DNA from: Stichopus chloronotus
Taxonomy: Eukaryota > Echinodermata > Holothuroidea > Aspidochirotida > Stichopodidae
DNA: 64,000 nt
Direction of reading: 5' to 3'
NCBI GenBank assembly: GCA_021234535.1
Contig: CM037838.1
Span: 28,311,969-28,375,968, forward strand
Shown: positions 37,280 through 49,250 of the stretch, piece by piece
How positions within the stretch are numbered: position 1 is the first letter of the stretch
Layout of the letters: each line of letters begins with the position of its first letter
Notes under the pieces: generated by a model
Database searches by the model: none
Told to the model about the DNA's origin: nothing
Seen by the model: the letters and a program-made list of their open reading frames with translations, nothing else
Program-made: the position numbers and the translations under genes

Positions 37280-39500
37280 GGGTATTGTTTGCCACCAGAT
37301 ATCAATTTACACAGTCTCATTGCACAAATACATTGGATGAGGGAGATTTTAAAGTGACGATACCTTGCACATAAGATGCTGAAACACCACACACTCCCCT
37401 TGCCTCTGAGACTCTGAAGAATATTGCTGTCCTTCTCTGAGAACAAGTTCAGTTGTGTGACTTGAGGATGAAAAAAAAAGGACACAAAATCATCAACTTG
37501 AAATTTCCATATTTTTTTTTTATTTATTGAACAAATGCACACTGATTGCGACCCTATTCGACTCCATCCATTGGCTCTGTTGTCGGGGAACCAAAAAAAA
37601 AAATGACACACCAACCAGATATTCGCCAGCGAATTATTAATTTCATACTTTTATTTCCAGCCCATTAGGCTTGAACTGAGCCTACTTGTAACCAACCAGA
37701 AACATGTGACACCTTCTCTCTGCCTCTCTCCTCTATTTCAATTCTATAATGTCTTACACAGATGTATTTGTTATTATAAACACCTCATGCTTGGTTTTAT
37801 AACCAGCTTCATCTGTAACTGAGATTTCCCATTTTTTCCCCTTGTCCTAAATTTTGTCAGGAGACTTCCGTTTAAAATCTGCTTGAGAGCTTACCAAAGT
37901 CATGCGCTGGTGGTTTTGAGCAATTTCCAGGCAGTTCAGTTCAGACACATTGTAACAATCTGGTCATGCTATTGTGAACTGCTAAAATTAATGGCTAAAT
38001 GAGACTAAATCTGTGAACCTGGTGTTAAAAGAGAAAGAACAGGGTCCCAGTTGGTTTCAGTGAGCATCCATACTCTAATGACTATTGCATGGTCTTCCAT
38101 ACAACTGTGTCAGTATCTGGCAATATTGTGATTGTGTGTGTGCACAGCGAAACACGGACGATTGACTTAGTATTAGATTTTCATAAAATAGGTGTTGTAT
38201 CTTTTAAACTCTAGAAGTGCATTAACACTGGACGCGCATTGCAGCCGAACACTGATATTTACCTCACAATGGTAACACTGAGGTAATTACAAAGTTCTGT
38301 CTTCCATTCCCACCTTGGGAGCGACTACTCGATAGATAGAAGTATTTACTGAGGGAACACAAAAGCAGCGAGATAATGGCACATCAAATTCATAAAATCT
38401 GAAGAACACTGTCATAAAGCATGCTCAGTCTCCCTATAAGTTTAGAGATGAATTAAATAACCTTAAAGACAAAAACTCATCACCCCAGACAGTTTCAATT
38501 CTCCCAACCACCGACCTCTAGTCCCTCCCTCAGCCTGTCTTAAATCCCTCCACAAGTGTAATCAAAACAATGAATCCCTGTGTACAGTGTGTAATACAAG
38601 CTGCTCTGCATCTTTCGAATTTGCTGTCAATCTAAGAGTACTGTAACTTAGAACCAGTTGAGAATTTTGCTTTCCGGGAGGTGAAAATATAGCTTAGGGT
38701 GATGCAATACAGCCTTTAACAATCAGACAGTGGTGAACTTTACACCCATCACAGAGGGAGCCAGACAGACTCCAAAGACCAGATAAACAGTACTCTAAAT
38801 GCCTATCTGTGCAATTTAAAAGAATAGCACAGAGAATATTTAAAATGTTTTTGTAAAATCAATACTAGTATAATACAGTATCTCAACAACCCTCAGTCTG
38901 CTATGGGTGTGTTACAATTCCAATACTTTGACGAAGTGAGTGTTGCTTCTACGAGAAAATGCACTGTATGATCTTCACCTGAATATACTCCATCTGTGAC
39001 AGGAATTTAAGTTTGTCTGCTTTTAAATATATTCACTGTGAGTGACATGACTTAGAAGACAATTGACTAATATTCGGTGTAACTAACAGAACAATTTAAC
39101 ATTTGATTTTAAGTCAGGTACAATAACTATTCATCAGTAAAGGTGAGGTCATGAGAGCGTAAAAGAAAAAGATAAAAAGTGAATTGCACAGACATATTAA
39201 TCAGTGAGGAAAGTAAGTGATACTTATTACAGAAAAAGTGCGAGAAACTCGGCAAACAGTATGGCTCTTATTGGTCGACACAGATAACATCAAGTTCACT
39301 GTAAAAGTCACCAGAAATGAACTGATTAGAAAGAGGCATAAAGAGGGAGATAACACTTCAAGGGAAGAAACAACTGAGTTTGCAACCCTTGAGAGCCCAG
39401 TTCTGATTTAATAGTATGTAAAGCTTCATAATACTTGTGAAGAGATATTTTCTGTTATCCTACATTCAAAGTTGATTCTCTATCAAGTTACTTAAGTGGC
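37280..39500. other. Intergenic, no gene seen
   Basis: No supported gene. The open frames at 37273-37614 (minus) and 39217-39411 (plus) have no domain. Composition is a little less AT-rich than the left half of the window, with no repeat that I could align elsewhere. Confidence 0.5.
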
Positions 39501-39872
39501 TTAAAGGGGCTCACTGAGTTAATATCAATAAGTTTGTGAGGATTTTGAAGGGGCAAACACACAACTATATACTTACAAGTAGCATAACTAGTCAAATTTC
39601 ACATCCAGTAGTTATTAAAACTATCAAATGTTTTGAATTTTTCATCCTAACTTGTGCTGGTTGAATTCATGCGAATTAATACTGATGTGAAAAGTGTCTG
39701 GTCATGAGTTTTCAAAAGGAAAATTGAATCATTATTCACTCATTAATGTTCCTTTGCATAAAACACATATGGGGATCCTCTCAGTTTGACCATTTGTCAT
39801 TAGTAAGTGAAACCTTGACAGGTTTAGGACAATTCAGTGAATTTCATGAAACAACTCAATGAGCCTCTTTAA
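39501..39872. mobile_element. TTAA-bounded MITE, family B, copy 1
   Basis: 372 bp bounded by TTAA. The left end is TTAAAGGGGCTCACTGAGTT. The reverse complement of the right end is TTAAAGAGGCTCATTGAGTT, so 18 of 20 match. The interior aligns with 55377-55698 through CA(C)ATCCA(G/A)TAGTTAT, GAATTA(A/G)TACT, ATTCACTCATTAATGTTCCTTTGCAT against its counterpart, and CATATGGGGA / CACATGGGGA followed by a TTGACCATT block. It is non-coding. It ends 227 bp before the satellite array. Confidence 0.75.
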
Positions 39873-40099
39873 GCTACAATGTTGCACAAAACTGCTTCAC
39901 ATGCCCTACATGTCAACTTGCAAACAGCCACACTTGAGCGACTTAAATTTTCAACTTATTCACAGTGCAATGTTTGCCAGCTGGGGCTGCAGTCAAAATG
40001 AATTGACTGCTAACAACCAATTCGAACATCAACTAGCAAAAACTGCTTACACATTTGTTCAAAGTACTTTGTCAATACTGTAGAGTATAATGAAACAGT

Positions 40100-42671
40100 C
40101 ATCTGGTTACCATTGATCACTAATAGCAGAGCATGATGCAGAAAGCATCATCTAATCACCAGGGATGACCAATAGCAAATCATTCTGAAATAAGCATGAC
40201 TTGGTTCCCATTTGGATCACTACCATCGACACATCCTGCAATATAAGCATCATCTGTTCACCAGGGATTAATAATACTAAAGCATGCTGCAGTAAACATC
40301 ACCTGGTTACCAGGGATTACTTACAGCAAAGAAGGCTAAAACGAGCATCATCTATCCACTGGGGATTACTAACAGCCAAACATGCTGCGGTAATCACCAT
40401 CTGGGCACCAGGGATTACTGACAGCAAAGCATGCTACAGTAAGCATCATCTGGTCTTCTGCACAGGGATTAATAACAGCAAAGCATGCTGAAATAAGCAT
40501 GATGTGGTGCCCAGGTTTGATTAAAAGCAAAGCATGCTGCCATAAGCATCATTTGTCCACCAGGGATTACTAACAGCAAAGCATGCTGTAGTAATCACCA
40601 TCTGGTCACCAGGGATTACTGATAGCAAAGCATGTTACAGTAAGCACCATCTATCCACCAGGGATTACTAACAGCCAAACATGCTGCAGTAATCACCATC
40701 TGGTCACCATGGATTACTAACAGCAAAGCATGCTACAGTAAGCATCATCTATCCACCAGGGATTACTAACAGCCAAACATGCTGCAGTAATCACCATCTG
40801 GTCACCATGGATTACTAACAGCAAAGCATGCTACAGTAAGCATCATCTATCCACCAGGGATTACTAACAGCCAAACATGCTGCAGTAATCACCATCTGGT
40901 CACCAGGTATTACTGACAGCAAAGCATGCTACAGTAAGCATCCTCTGTTCACCAGGGATTACTAACAGCCAAACATGCTGCAGTAATCACCATCTGGTCA
41001 CCAGGGATTACTGACAGCAAAGCATGCTACAGTAAGCATCCTCTGTTCACCAGGGATTACTAACAGCCAAACATGCTGCAGTAATCACCATCTGGTCACC
41101 ATGGATTACTGACAGCAAAGCAGGCTACAGTAAGCATCCTCTGTTCACCATGGATTACTAACAGCCAAACATGCTGCAGTAATCACCATCTGGTCACCAG
41201 GGATTACTGACAGCAAAGCATGCTACAGTAAGCATCCTCTGTTCACCAGGGATTACTAACAGCCAAACATGCTGCAGTAATCACCATCTGGTCACCAGGG
41301 ATTACTGACAGCAAAGCATGCTACAGTAAGCATCCTCTGTTCACCAGGGATTACTAACAGCCAAACATGCTGCAGTAATCACCATCTGGTCACCATGGAT
41401 TACTGACAGCAAAGCAGGCTACAGTAAGCATCCTCTGTTCACCATGGATTACTAACAGCCAAACATGCTGCAGTAATCACCATCTGGTCACCAGGGATTA
41501 CTGACAGCAAAGCATGCTACAGTAAGCATCCTCTGTTCACCAGGGATTACTAACAGCCAAACATGCTGCAGTAATCACCATCTGGTCACCAGGGATTACT
41601 GACAGCAAAGCATGCTACAGTAAGCATCCTCTGTTCACCAGGGATTACTAACAGCCAAACATGCTGCAATAATCACCATCTGGTCACCATGGATTACTAA
41701 CAGCAAAGCATGCTACAGTAAGCATCCTCTGTTCACCATGGATTACTAACAGCCAAACATGCTGCAGTAATCACCATCTGGTCACCAGGGATTACTGACA
41801 GCAAAGCATGCTACAGTAAGCATCCTCTGTTCACCAGGGATTACTAACAGCCAAACATGCTGCAGTAATCACCATCTGGTCACCAGGGATTACTGACAGC
41901 AAAGCAGGCTACAGTAAGCATCCTCTGTTCACCATGGATTACTAACAGCCAAACATGCTGCAGTAATCACCATCTGGTCACCAGGGATTACTGACAGCAA
42001 AGCATGCTACAGTAAGCATCCTCTGTTCACCAGGGATTACTAACAGCCAAACATGCTGCAGTAATCACCATCTGGTCACCAGGGATTACTGACAGCAAAG
42101 CATGCTACAGTAAGCATCCTCTGTTCACCAGGGATTACCAACAGCCAAACATGCTGCAATAATCACCATCTGGTCACCATGGATTACTAACAGCAAAGCA
42201 TGCTACAGTAAGCATCCTCTGTTCACCAGGGATTACTAACAGCCAAACATGCTGCAATAATCACCATCTGGTCACCATGGATTACTAACAGCAAAGCATG
42301 CTACAGTAAGCATCCTCTGTTCACCATGGATTACTAACAGGAAAGCATGCAGCATAAGCATCATCTGCTCACCAGGGTTGACTAACAGCAAAACATAATG
42401 CATTAATTAACATCTGGTCACCAGGGATTACTGATGGCAAAGCATGCTGCAATAAGCATCATCTGTTCACCATGGAAAAACAACACAAAACATGCAGCAT
42501 AAGTATTATCTGGTCATCAGGGATTACTAACAGCAAAGCATGCTGAAATAAGCATGAAGTGATTCCCAGGGTTGATTAACAGCAAAGCATACTGCAGAAA
42601 GCATCATCTGGTCACCAGGGATGACTAGCATCAAAGCATGCCACACAGTGAGCACCATCTGGTCATCAAGG
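40100..42671. repeat. Satellite array: 49-bp monomers in 98-bp dimers
   Basis: About 52 monomers of 49 bp. Two monomer types alternate. Type A has CTGGTCACC(A/G)GGGATTACTGACAG and CAAAGCATGCTACAGTAAG. Type B has CTGTTCACCAGGGATTACTA and CAGCCAAACATGCTGCAGTAAT. They form a 98-bp dimer that is nearly identical from about 40,900 to 42,300. A variant with GCAGGCTACAG recurs at 41121, 41415 and 41905, spacings of 294 and 490 bp (3 and 5 dimers), so blocks of dimers were duplicated. Monomers near both edges (40100-40650, 42340-42671) are clearly more diverged. The array is non-coding; the open frame at 40201-40491 is a by-product. Confidence 0.97.
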
Positions 42672-42860
42672 TTTTGCAAAATCTGAGTAGGTGTGATTTG
42701 ACAGCTCAGAGAAGGATGTTGACCTTAAAGGATCTGATAGGAAACCTTTGAGACCAGTAATTGGTTTGTAATAATAAAGAATTAGACCCTAGGTCTACTC
42801 ACACTACAGCCCCTGGAAGGGGGCTCCATTTTGGCTACATTTAAGGTTTAATTCAACCCC

Positions 42861-43040
42861 TAAAGTTGGAATATGAGTTGTAGAGGCAATCCCCTGGTCA
42901 TCTATCTTTGTTCTTCATCAGTGTTTCAAGTAATAGAAAGTACGGGAAAAGATCACCTGTCACAAAATAGTAAAGAATTCTATGCATTCAACTTCCAGAT
43001 ATATGAAAATCATCTTGACATTTTAGTTGGCCCTTTTGAT
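42861..43040 (+). repeat. Dispersed repeat R1, copy 3
   Basis: Third copy: AAAGTTGGAATATGAGTTGT, CCCTGGTCATCT, TCATCAGTGTTTCA, AAAAGATCACCTGTCACAAAAT, CAACTTCCAGATATATGAAAATC and TTGACATTTTAGTTGGCCC. Similarity weakens beyond ~43050, with a possible faint continuation to about 43150. Confidence 0.7.
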
Positions 43041-43598
43041 GGTAAAGTTACTTGAAAATTGTCATACCACGATACAAATCGAGGACACGCCATGCCAACA
43101 CTGTTGCAAAAGCCAAACATTATTGTGTAGCTGTGACAAAACAGCTGCCATTTTTCATGGCTAGGCAAACACTCTTTAAAGAATTCGGCTACATCTTTGA
43201 GCCTCCTGAACAAACAAGAAACACCCAATCCCCCCACAATTACCGCAATCTGACTAGAATATGAATTAGACTCAGAAACCTTTAGAGAACAATAATCGTA
43301 CAATGCATGATTAAGGAAAGTAAACAAACATTTTTCAATGGTAGCACAACTAACAGTCCACAGTTTTAATCTGTCTTCACTGTATCATTCTTGGAATAGA
43401 TACATGGTTGCATAAGTGGGTATTATGGAGAAGGGGTGAAGAGTGAGATGGAAAGATGAGAGGTAGATAGGTCCATGGCCATCATACTGATACACCTCCA
43501 GGAAATTGCTAAGCCACAATTCAATGGTGCAGCACAGACCCCACCGTAGCTAAGATGACATCTTGGACTCTGGTGACTTTCACGAGACCACCATCATT
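43041..43598. other. Intergenic or 3' UTR of a minus-strand gene
   Basis: No supported gene. If the exon candidate at 43599-43756 is real, this would be its 3' untranslated region. Confidence 0.35.
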
Positions 43599-43756
43599 TC
43601 AGAGTAGCTCTGCTGTATCTTTCTGGCACCCATGGATGAACCTTTTGATGAGGTTTCCTACATCTTCATCACATATACCATACTGCTTCCATATCACTGC
43701 CAGAAATGCCACAGAATGGGGGGTCACCAGTTCCCTCTGCACTGTGGGTCTTTTTG
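43599..43756 (-). CDS. Candidate 3'-terminal coding exon of an unrecognised gene
   Basis: On the minus strand a splice acceptor (TTTTATAGCCTTGCAG, ending at 43757) is followed by 158 bp that stay open for 51 codons to a TGA. The reading begins with the last two bases of a split codon (phase 1), then KRPTVQRELVTPHSVAFLAV, IWKQYGICDEDVGNLIKRFI and a short tail. Codon choice is coding-like (many CTG, GTG, CAG, AAA/AAG) and GC content is higher than the flanks. The alternating hydrophobic and charged pattern would fit the last helices of a helical-repeat protein, but I recognise no family. I could not find the preceding exon with confidence. If real, the gene is transcribed towards gfi1. Confidence 0.35.
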
Positions 43757-43879
43757 CTGCAAGGCTATAAAAGGAAGTGAAAAAGAGAATGTAAAATGCT
43801 AACAATTTCACACAATCTGTTACTTTTTGATTCATACTTTACCAACTGACGGAGTAAACCAGGAACATGCAGTGATGGA

Positions 43880-44700
43880 ATAATTTCTTTGTTTAGTGGG
43901 GATACCGAATCACTGAACAAATTTCTCCACGTAGTGGTGACTCCCAATCAATGAATAACACTACTCTGTGTAGTGACGATGTCCAATCATTTGAATAAAC
44001 TTCTTTTTTCATTGGTGAAGCCAACAATTTACACCACGATGGTTCCTTCTTACACCCTAATGTCACATGTCTATGTCCGAATAAATTTAATGGACGTACA
44101 TTCCTCTGTTTGATATTTACGTAGACAGATTTGGAAATTTGAATAAAGTTTAACAATATAGTAAGAACCTGGCATACTATTGGTGCAGACTTTCGAAACT
44201 TAACAACTAAATTTTATATTCAGGTGTAAAAAAAATCCGAATCATCATATTTACACCAAGGGTTTTTTAAAATACAAACACTGGGCAAACCCCCCCCCCC
44301 AAAACAGACTTCTTCATGTGGTGATGCCAAGTCAAGGAACAAACTTCTCTGTGTAGCGGTTACGCCTAATCATTGCGCAAACTTCTCCAGATAGTTGTGA
44401 TGTCCAGCCAACGAACAAACAGCTGTGTATGGATACTCAATCGGTGAACAAACTTTTCCATGCATTGGTGATGCCCAATTAAACTTTTCGGTGAAGTAAT
44501 GCATAATAAAAAAAAATGACTTTTCCGTGTAGTGGGGGTGATGCCCAATCAATCGAAAAATATTCTCCATGCAGTGGTTATGTCAAATTAACAAAATTCT
44601 CTGTGTAGTGGTGATACCCAATTAAACTATACTCTTCTCCATTAAGTGATGACATTGCCCAATCAGTTAAAAGTTCTCTGTGTAGAGGTGACTCCACAAC
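43880..44700. repeat. Decayed ~40-50-bp tandem repeat
   Basis: Roughly 15 diverged units around the motif CCAATCAATGAACAAACTTC followed by TCC(A/G)TGTAGTGGTGATG. Units are easiest to see at 43900-44000 and 44300-44700. Spacing drifts because of small indels. The minus-strand open frames at 43893-44156 and 44366-44570 read through it and are not genes. Confidence 0.75.
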
Positions 44701-44870
44701 TCACTGGTAGGACTATACTTGCCCCTTTCTTCACCAATGCATTATTTGGCCTTCCACAAAGTGTCCTCAAAATCAATTTTAGCACCGCACCCTCGAAGGC
44801 CTAATCCGCTCTTGTTAGTGAAGCAAGGGGTAAGTGCATGTCTACAATGTGAATATGCCTCTTAATCAAT
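44697..44870. repeat. Dispersed repeat R3, copy 2
   Basis: Partner of 36198-36312. It contains ACTTGCCCCTTTCTTCACCA and the inverted GTGAAGCAAGGGGTAAGTGCAT, separated by ~85 bp that are absent from or shortened in copy 1. Confidence 0.55.
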
Positions 44871-47713
44871 GCATCCTTCGCATGAAACAAAAGGCACTTA
44901 AGGAGTACCTGGTCCTGATGGAAAGTGATATGAAACAACACCTCTGCAAGTTCTCCTGCTTCAAAGAGGAGTTATGAGAGCATAGCAGTCCACTAACTAA
45001 TCTGATAAGCAGCAAATAACTGTGAATTTAATGCAGCAACAAATATGAGCATATATGTTTGTGGGGCTCCCCTTTCATACCAAGTTTCTTTAAGTGAATT
45101 TACAAAGCCTGAACTTGAACGTTTACGATGGCAAACTTGTTTCAGTGAGTTCATTCAAATTTATTGCAACATAATCTAGAATCTGAGATGTCACACCATG
45201 ACATTAAATGAAAACTGGCTTCTGAGCTTTCGACAAAATAAAAGCCAAGAAACAACGAAGAAACAACACGACTGAATGATCGTAGATAAAGAAAACAACA
45301 CAGATCAATTAACACCTCACACAAAATCTTCACACTCATTACTTCTTTGACGTCCTACATTACACTTTAAAATTGACACAGCAGATCCAGCGGTAAGTGG
45401 TTTGATTCACTCTTTTTTGACACATGCTTGAGATTTACTTATGTTTTTTTTTTTCTGAACTTCTTTCTTGACTCTAGGAGAGAAATCGCAGCGATTCACC
45501 TAATTCACTCGACAGGAATGGCAACATTAACAATCGTCTCTCTCTCTTTCTTTCAGAAACAAAAAGTTCTTTCGCCTTTGTGACTTCAGTCTTCTCAGAG
45601 AGAGAGCAATAGCAGTAACTCCATTCCAAAAACCTTAAAAAGGATTTTAAACATGAGTGAACACATTTTAGATGCACTTTTATGGGAGGAGGTTAACATC
45701 TGGGGGTTGACGTGCACTTTTTCTTCATTCTTTACACTTTTCTTCTTTTTGTCTTCAATTTGTAACCCCTTAATGATTCTCTCTCCTTACAAAATCTCCT
45801 TGAGGTTGGCTGAGGGGGAGGGGGTATGACTTGGAATGTTTCTTGGATCTGTACCGGCACTAGACAAACACAGTGATCATCTAATCAAGGTAATTTTCCT
45901 TACTGAATCCTTTTTTCTATCTTAATTAGTCTGTTTATCCGTGAACTGCTGACTGTTTATTTACCAAACATGTTCTGTCAACAAAACCCATCCTTATCTC
46001 ACAGATCTGTTTCCTGGTGCAGAGGAACCGCCAAGTCGGAGTGCGAGATGTAAAACACATGTTTCTTTTTTTTTTCAACATACGATGGCTCGACCATACA
46101 TGACTAAAGTTGTGTAGGTTATTTCACACATGACGTGCTGAGATTGATATTGCTACTCCTCTCCATTTTCCCCAATCAGTCTTTCACGTCGGTGACACTG
46201 GGATAGAAGCGTCACGGTTCATGCTCCGATTGATCAAATATTAGCACTGCGATTCCTGCGGGACAGATTTACATGACGAGGCGCAAGAAGTTAATAACAA
46301 ACACAGAACATGCTACGACGTCTGCAGCACGGAAGGTCCGGTTATAGTGCCGCAGTGAAAAAGCTACAAAAGTGAAAAGAAGGGGAAGAAAAGAAAAACA
46401 GAGCAGCATCCTTCTACGTTGGGAAGGGGGGGCCACAGGTAGTGACCAAAATAATACGCTTCTTAAATGATGCCAGTGAAAAGATATGATGGAAAAACAA
46501 AAAAGAAAAACACAATGCGGTAATTGAGCTGTGTGCTCTGTGGGGATATTGCTGGCTTGCTTTCCCGAGAGTGAGGGTTCTCAAATGGGGAAAAAAAAAT
46601 TCAGAGATTCCCGGAACAAGGCTCGGGGGAGGTATCAAAAGAGAAAGGCAATACCGTGATTGCTCAAGTTGAAAAGATGCCTTGTGACAAGTAGTCTCTT
46701 GTGGTTATGGAATGAAATCGCACGGAGATTTGAGCGCCGACTGTAATTGCTTGCCAACAACTCGGGTATATCCCCAGTTAAATACGTTGTAATACAAAGA
46801 TCTCATGCTAGATTGTCGGTTAATTTTCACAGTTGACGGGTTCTGGGTTTGTGACTTTTAAAGGGAAAACAAGGGATTCTCGGGGGCCGCTTTTGATGAG
46901 GGTGCGGACGCACCACTGCCCATGCATTTTAATGTCGGAGAATGAAGTTTGAAGTCATCAGCCAGAAACAGGGAAAAGATGGGGACCTCAGGCAGAACAC
47001 GACTGGGACACTGGGTAAGAATAAATATGATACGCTTATGCACATGTAAAGTAGGAGGCTTAACTTAGGCTCCATTTTCTTTCTTTGCCAGAGAAGAGTT
47101 TTATTAACAATCCCACCAAGGTTGATGAACCAAATAAGCAAGCAATTCATCAAACTTCCGACAACTCAAAGTTCTAGATTCACTCGGAAAAGAAGGGAAA
47201 GAAATGGAAAAACGTGATGGGAGGAGGATGCATGAAATGCAAGGAATGGATTAAGGTCTACTTTTGAATATGTAAACACATTCCATGAAACACAATTAAC
47301 TGCAATGTAGCTGTCTGTCACTGGGAAGGTGACTGAAAAATAACAACTGTATTTGGAAGAGAGTATATTGAGATGCAGCTATCCACAGGTAGGTACTGTA
47401 AGTAACAGCACAATGTAAACCACATTAGAACATTTCAATGCAATGACAAACGACTCACAATACTAGTGATAATAGATTTCAGTACTGTGTGGTTGATACG
47501 TCTGAATGTTATTCGCAGAGGCGGATCCACACAGATCTATTACTACCTGACAAAAATTTCTACAATCAGGAAAAGCAAGTTAAGCAGGAGAAAGGAAAAC
47601 AATGAAAGAGAGACAGCGTGATGCATGAAGTCAAGCAGGCACAGTCATTGGACCTTTTTAGTGTAATGTTATGCAATGTTATTTAAAGTTTCTCAAAAGG
47701 GAGGGGGGACACC
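44871..47713. other. Intergenic, no gene seen
   Basis: A CT-rich patch lies at about 45538-45556. Minus-strand open frames (45151-45339, 45474-45677, 46414-46638, 46858-47153) have no domains. A TTTATT at 45160-45165 could be a minus-strand poly(A) signal, but no matching gene is visible. Confidence 0.5.
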
Positions 47714-47847
47714 CCTTCTCTTAATTACCTATCTACCTACCTCTCTCCCTCTCTTCCTCCCTCCCTCTCTCCCTTCCTCCTTCCCTCCCTGCCTGCCTGC
47801 CTGCCTGCCTACCTGCCTGCCTACCTGCCTGCCTACCTACCTACCAA
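47714..47847. repeat. Pyrimidine-rich (CCTCTC)/(CCTG)/(CCTA) microsatellite
   Basis: CT-rich sequence grading into CCTG and CCTA tetranucleotide repeats. It abuts the 145-bp tandem array. Confidence 0.9.
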
Positions 47848-48345
47848 TACCTACCAAATATGAGATTTGTCAAAGCTTCCTTGCTTGAGACATGGTGTTT
47901 ACAAGGTTCTCATAATTTGACCCTTGTAGACCCTTAATGACCTTTGACCTCCACCAATAACAATAGGGTTCATGTATTCAACATGGTACACCTACATACT
48001 ACATATGAGATTTGTCCAAACTGCAATTCTTGAAACATCTTGTTTAAAATGTTTTTCTCTATTTAACCCCTCTTGCACCCAAATGACCATTGACTTCCAT
48101 CAAAAACAATAGGGTTCATGTACTCAGCATAGTACACCTACATACCAAATACAAGATTTGTCCAAGCATCCACTCTTGAAACATCTTGATTACAATGTTT
48201 TCACTATTTAACTCCTCTTGACCCCAAATGACCTTTGACCTCCATAAAAAACAACAGGATTCATATACTCAATATAGTACACCTGCATATCAAATATGAA
48301 ATTTGTTCAAGATTCCCTTCTTGAGACATCGTGTTTACAATGTAC
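47848..48345. repeat. ~145-bp tandem repeat with DR1-like motifs
   Basis: Three full units and part of a fourth, with equivalent points at 47861, 48006, 48152 and 48297 (spacing 145, 146, 145). Each full unit has an ATATGAGATTTGTCCAA-type start, a CTTGAGACAT / TTTACAATGT middle, a CCCCAAATGACCTTTGACCT segment and an AACAATAGGGTTCATGTA end. TGACCTTTGACCT occurs exactly at 47938-47950 and 48229-48241 and in mutated form at 48084-48096. Confidence 0.9.
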
Positions 48346-48604
48346 ACATACACACACATGCGATTGCATTGGTGATGATTATCAACAACAGCAAAAATCT
48401 CTGCATTATATCTGGGTGGTTAATTATAGTGTACAGTTTGATCTAGATGAGGGTAACATGACAACCAAAACATTCAATGAAGTCTGAAGATAATGTTTAC
48501 GCATCACAAACATAACAATGAAACTGTGTTAATGTAAGACAATCTATCGTCTATCCTGGATATTTGATTAAGTGGGTGTATAAAGTCCTGATGTACTTGC
48601 AGCA

Positions 48605-49250
48605 TCCTATACTTATCTACCCAATCTCTTAAGGACAGCTAGAGAACCTGATTAGCATAATATGCATCTTCACCCACTTTCCAAAGGGCTGGTAGACGCT
48701 GCTAATCAGTGACCCATGTATGTACCCACTCTCCAAAGGACAGGGAACCCAATCGGTCTCCTGCATATCAATACCACTCTCAAGGGGGCAGAGACTCTAA
48801 TCAGTGCCTTACATATCTACTGACTCTCCAAAGAACAGACTCAGCCTCCTACTTATCTAGCCACTCTCTAAAGGACAGAGAACCCACTCTCCAAAGGACA
48901 GGGAACCCAATCGGTCTCCTGCATATCAATACCACTCTCAAGGGGGCAGAGACTCTAATCAGTGCCTTACATATCTACTGACTCTCCAAAGAACAGACTC
49001 AGCTTCCTACTTATCTAGCCACTCTCTAAAGGACAGAGAACCCACTCTCCAAAGGACAGAGAACCCACTCTCCAAAAGACAGAGAACCCACTCAGCATCC
49101 TACCTGTATCCACTCTCTAGAGGACAGAGAACCTAATCAGTGTCCTATTTATCTACCCACTGTAAAAAGGACAGAAGACTCGTGCACTCAATGTCCTACT
49201 TATCTACCCACTGTCTAAAGGAAAGAGTAAGGATAGGCATCCTACATGTC
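48605..49250. repeat. Composite minisatellite (23-bp unit, 158-bp duplication)
   Basis: The base unit is CCCACTCTCCAAAGGACAGAGAA or close variants. A longer segment from 48725 is repeated at 48883 (period 158 bp) with almost no change. Three perfect or near-perfect 23-bp units follow at about 49030-49100. The outer parts are diverged. The 90-codon open frame at 48709-48981 is a by-product. Confidence 0.9.

Noticed and set aside
40100..42671. Regular repeat spacing that could be mistaken for a CRISPR array
   Set aside because: The whole 49-bp unit repeats, with no unique spacers, and the setting is an animal genome. It is a satellite.
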